Source: Leptospira sp. 96542
Lineage (GTDB): Bacteria; Spirochaetota; Leptospiria; Leptospirales; Leptospiraceae
Length of the DNA: 17,016 nt
Assembly: GCA_029310945.1 (NCBI GenBank)
Contig: JARJFC010000063.1
Span: 1 to 17,016 of the forward strand
Direction: 5' to 3'
Shown here: positions 16,439 to 17,016 of the stretch, one piece after another
How positions within the stretch are numbered: position 1 is the first letter of the stretch
How the letters are laid out: each line of letters begins with the position of its first letter
Translations under genes and position numbers: made by a program
The notes under the pieces: generated by a model
Seen by the model: the letters and a program-made list of their open reading frames with translations, nothing else
What the model was told of the DNA's origin: nothing
The model's database searches: none

Positions 16439-17016
16439 ATGATATTTTATATTTTTTTGGACGGGGTTGGGATGGGCGGATACAACCCAGAAATTAACCC
16501 TTTTTCGCGTTTTGCCAAAGGAATTTTGGGTCCCTTGGGTGGAATTTCGAAAGCGGATTTAGATTTACCTCCGCTAAAAAAGGATATTCACTTTCTTTCT
16601 GCAGACGCCCATATGGGTGTTCCTGGTTTTCCACAATCAGCAACTGGCCAAACAGCCCTCTGGACAGGAATCCCTGGGCCCAAAGTTCTCAGTCGCCATG
16701 TGAGTGGTTTTCCAACCATCACTCTCCGAAAAATCATAGCCAAATATTCGATGATCAAGGTATTGAATGAAAATGGTTTGAAAAGCGACTTTCTCAATTG
16801 TTTTTCACCACTCTACCTTAAACATGTCGAGGAAAAACCCAAATTAGTTTCGGCATCCACCCTTGTACAACTTGCGAGTGGAAGACCACTGAAAAATTTT
16901 GAAGACCTAAGGAACAATCGGGGTCTGTATATGGATTTAACTCACGAAATCATTGGAACGTTGGGAATCGATGAATTAAAAGAAGGAGATCCTCTTCTCA
17001 AAATTAGAAACCCAAG
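16439..17016 (+). CDS. Alkaline phosphatase/iPGM-superfamily metalloenzyme, 3' end outside window
   Basis: The open frame runs from the ATG at 16439 to the window end with no stop (192 complete codons). It begins MIFYIFLDGVGMGGYNP, in which Asp8 of FLDGVG is the usual first metal ligand of the superfamily (PF01676-type). HMGVPGFPQSATGQTALWTG follows at about 58-77; QSATGQT carries the catalytic Ser/Thr found in cofactor-independent phosphoglycerate mutase and phosphopentomutase relatives. The remaining motifs (the C-terminal metal-binding Asp/His) lie beyond the window. The enzyme could be a phosphomutase or a phosphatase; the substrate cannot be told from this part. An in-frame TTG at 16409 is possible, but ATG with AGGAAAGGA before it is better. 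Divergent from the sensor-like operon. Confidence 0.85.
   Translation, partial: MIFYIFLDGVGMGGYNPEINPFSRFAKGILGPLGGISKADLDLPPLKKDIHFLSADAHMGVPGFPQSATGQTALWTGIPGPKVLSRHVSGFPTITLRKIIAKYSMIKVLNENGLKSDFLNCFSPLYLKHVEEKPKLVSASTLVQLASGRPLKNFEDLRNNRGLYMDLTHEIIGTLGIDELKEGDPLLKIRNP

Noticed and set aside
1..17016. Search for tRNA, CRISPR repeats, insertion sequences, prophage genes and long direct repeats
   Set aside because: By eye I found no cloverleaf, spaced repeat array, transposase or terminal inverted repeat; small or divergent examples could be missed without computation.

Overview
The window looks like chromosomal DNA from a spirochaete of the genus Leptospira; the species cannot be fixed from sequence alone. 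Reasons: a P83/100-type spirochaetal antigen with a long Lys/Glu coiled coil, many TPR proteins, several secreted proteins of unknown function, an A/T-leaning base composition, and very compact gene packing. I see no tRNA, rRNA, CRISPR array, insertion sequence or phage gene.

Layout. 1-1626 (+): a TPR-like lipoprotein, then trxB (thioredoxin reductase). 1620-5644 (-): ilvB and ilvN (acetohydroxyacid synthase catalytic and regulatory subunits, joined by an ATGA overlap), followed 69 bp later by a large secreted protein with an HExxH zinc-metallopeptidase signature. 5754-6860 (+): a cytoplasmic protein built almost wholly of TPRs. 6862-8529 (-): the P83/100-like secreted coiled-coil protein. 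8655-12457 (+): serC, a small secreted protein, rpiB and a large LamG-like secreted protein, each overlapping the next. 12422-16389 (-): a four-gene overlapping series, in transcription order a 930-aa four-helix membrane protein with a degenerate GGDEF-like C-terminus, an exported TPR protein, a ribbon-helix-helix protein and a PIN-like protein. 16439-17016 (+): the 5' part of an alkaline-phosphatase/iPGM-superfamily metalloenzyme that runs off the window. No gene-free stretch exceeds about 125 bp.

How it fits together. The recognisable housekeeping genes cover thiol redox (trxB), branched-chain amino acids (ilvBN), serine synthesis (serC) and pentose phosphates (rpiB). They are interleaved with envelope or secreted proteins that lack an obvious functional link to them. 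Three convergent gene pairs meet with a gap of one base or with overlapping ends, leaving no room for an intergenic terminator.

The most interesting part is 12422-16389. A VapBC-like pair (RHH plus PIN), in which the PIN protein has lost two of its four acidic metal ligands, sits at the end of an overlapping operon that begins with a sensor-like membrane protein whose GGDEF motif is also eroded. Function is not established. This could be a domesticated toxin-antitoxin remnant or a signalling unit.
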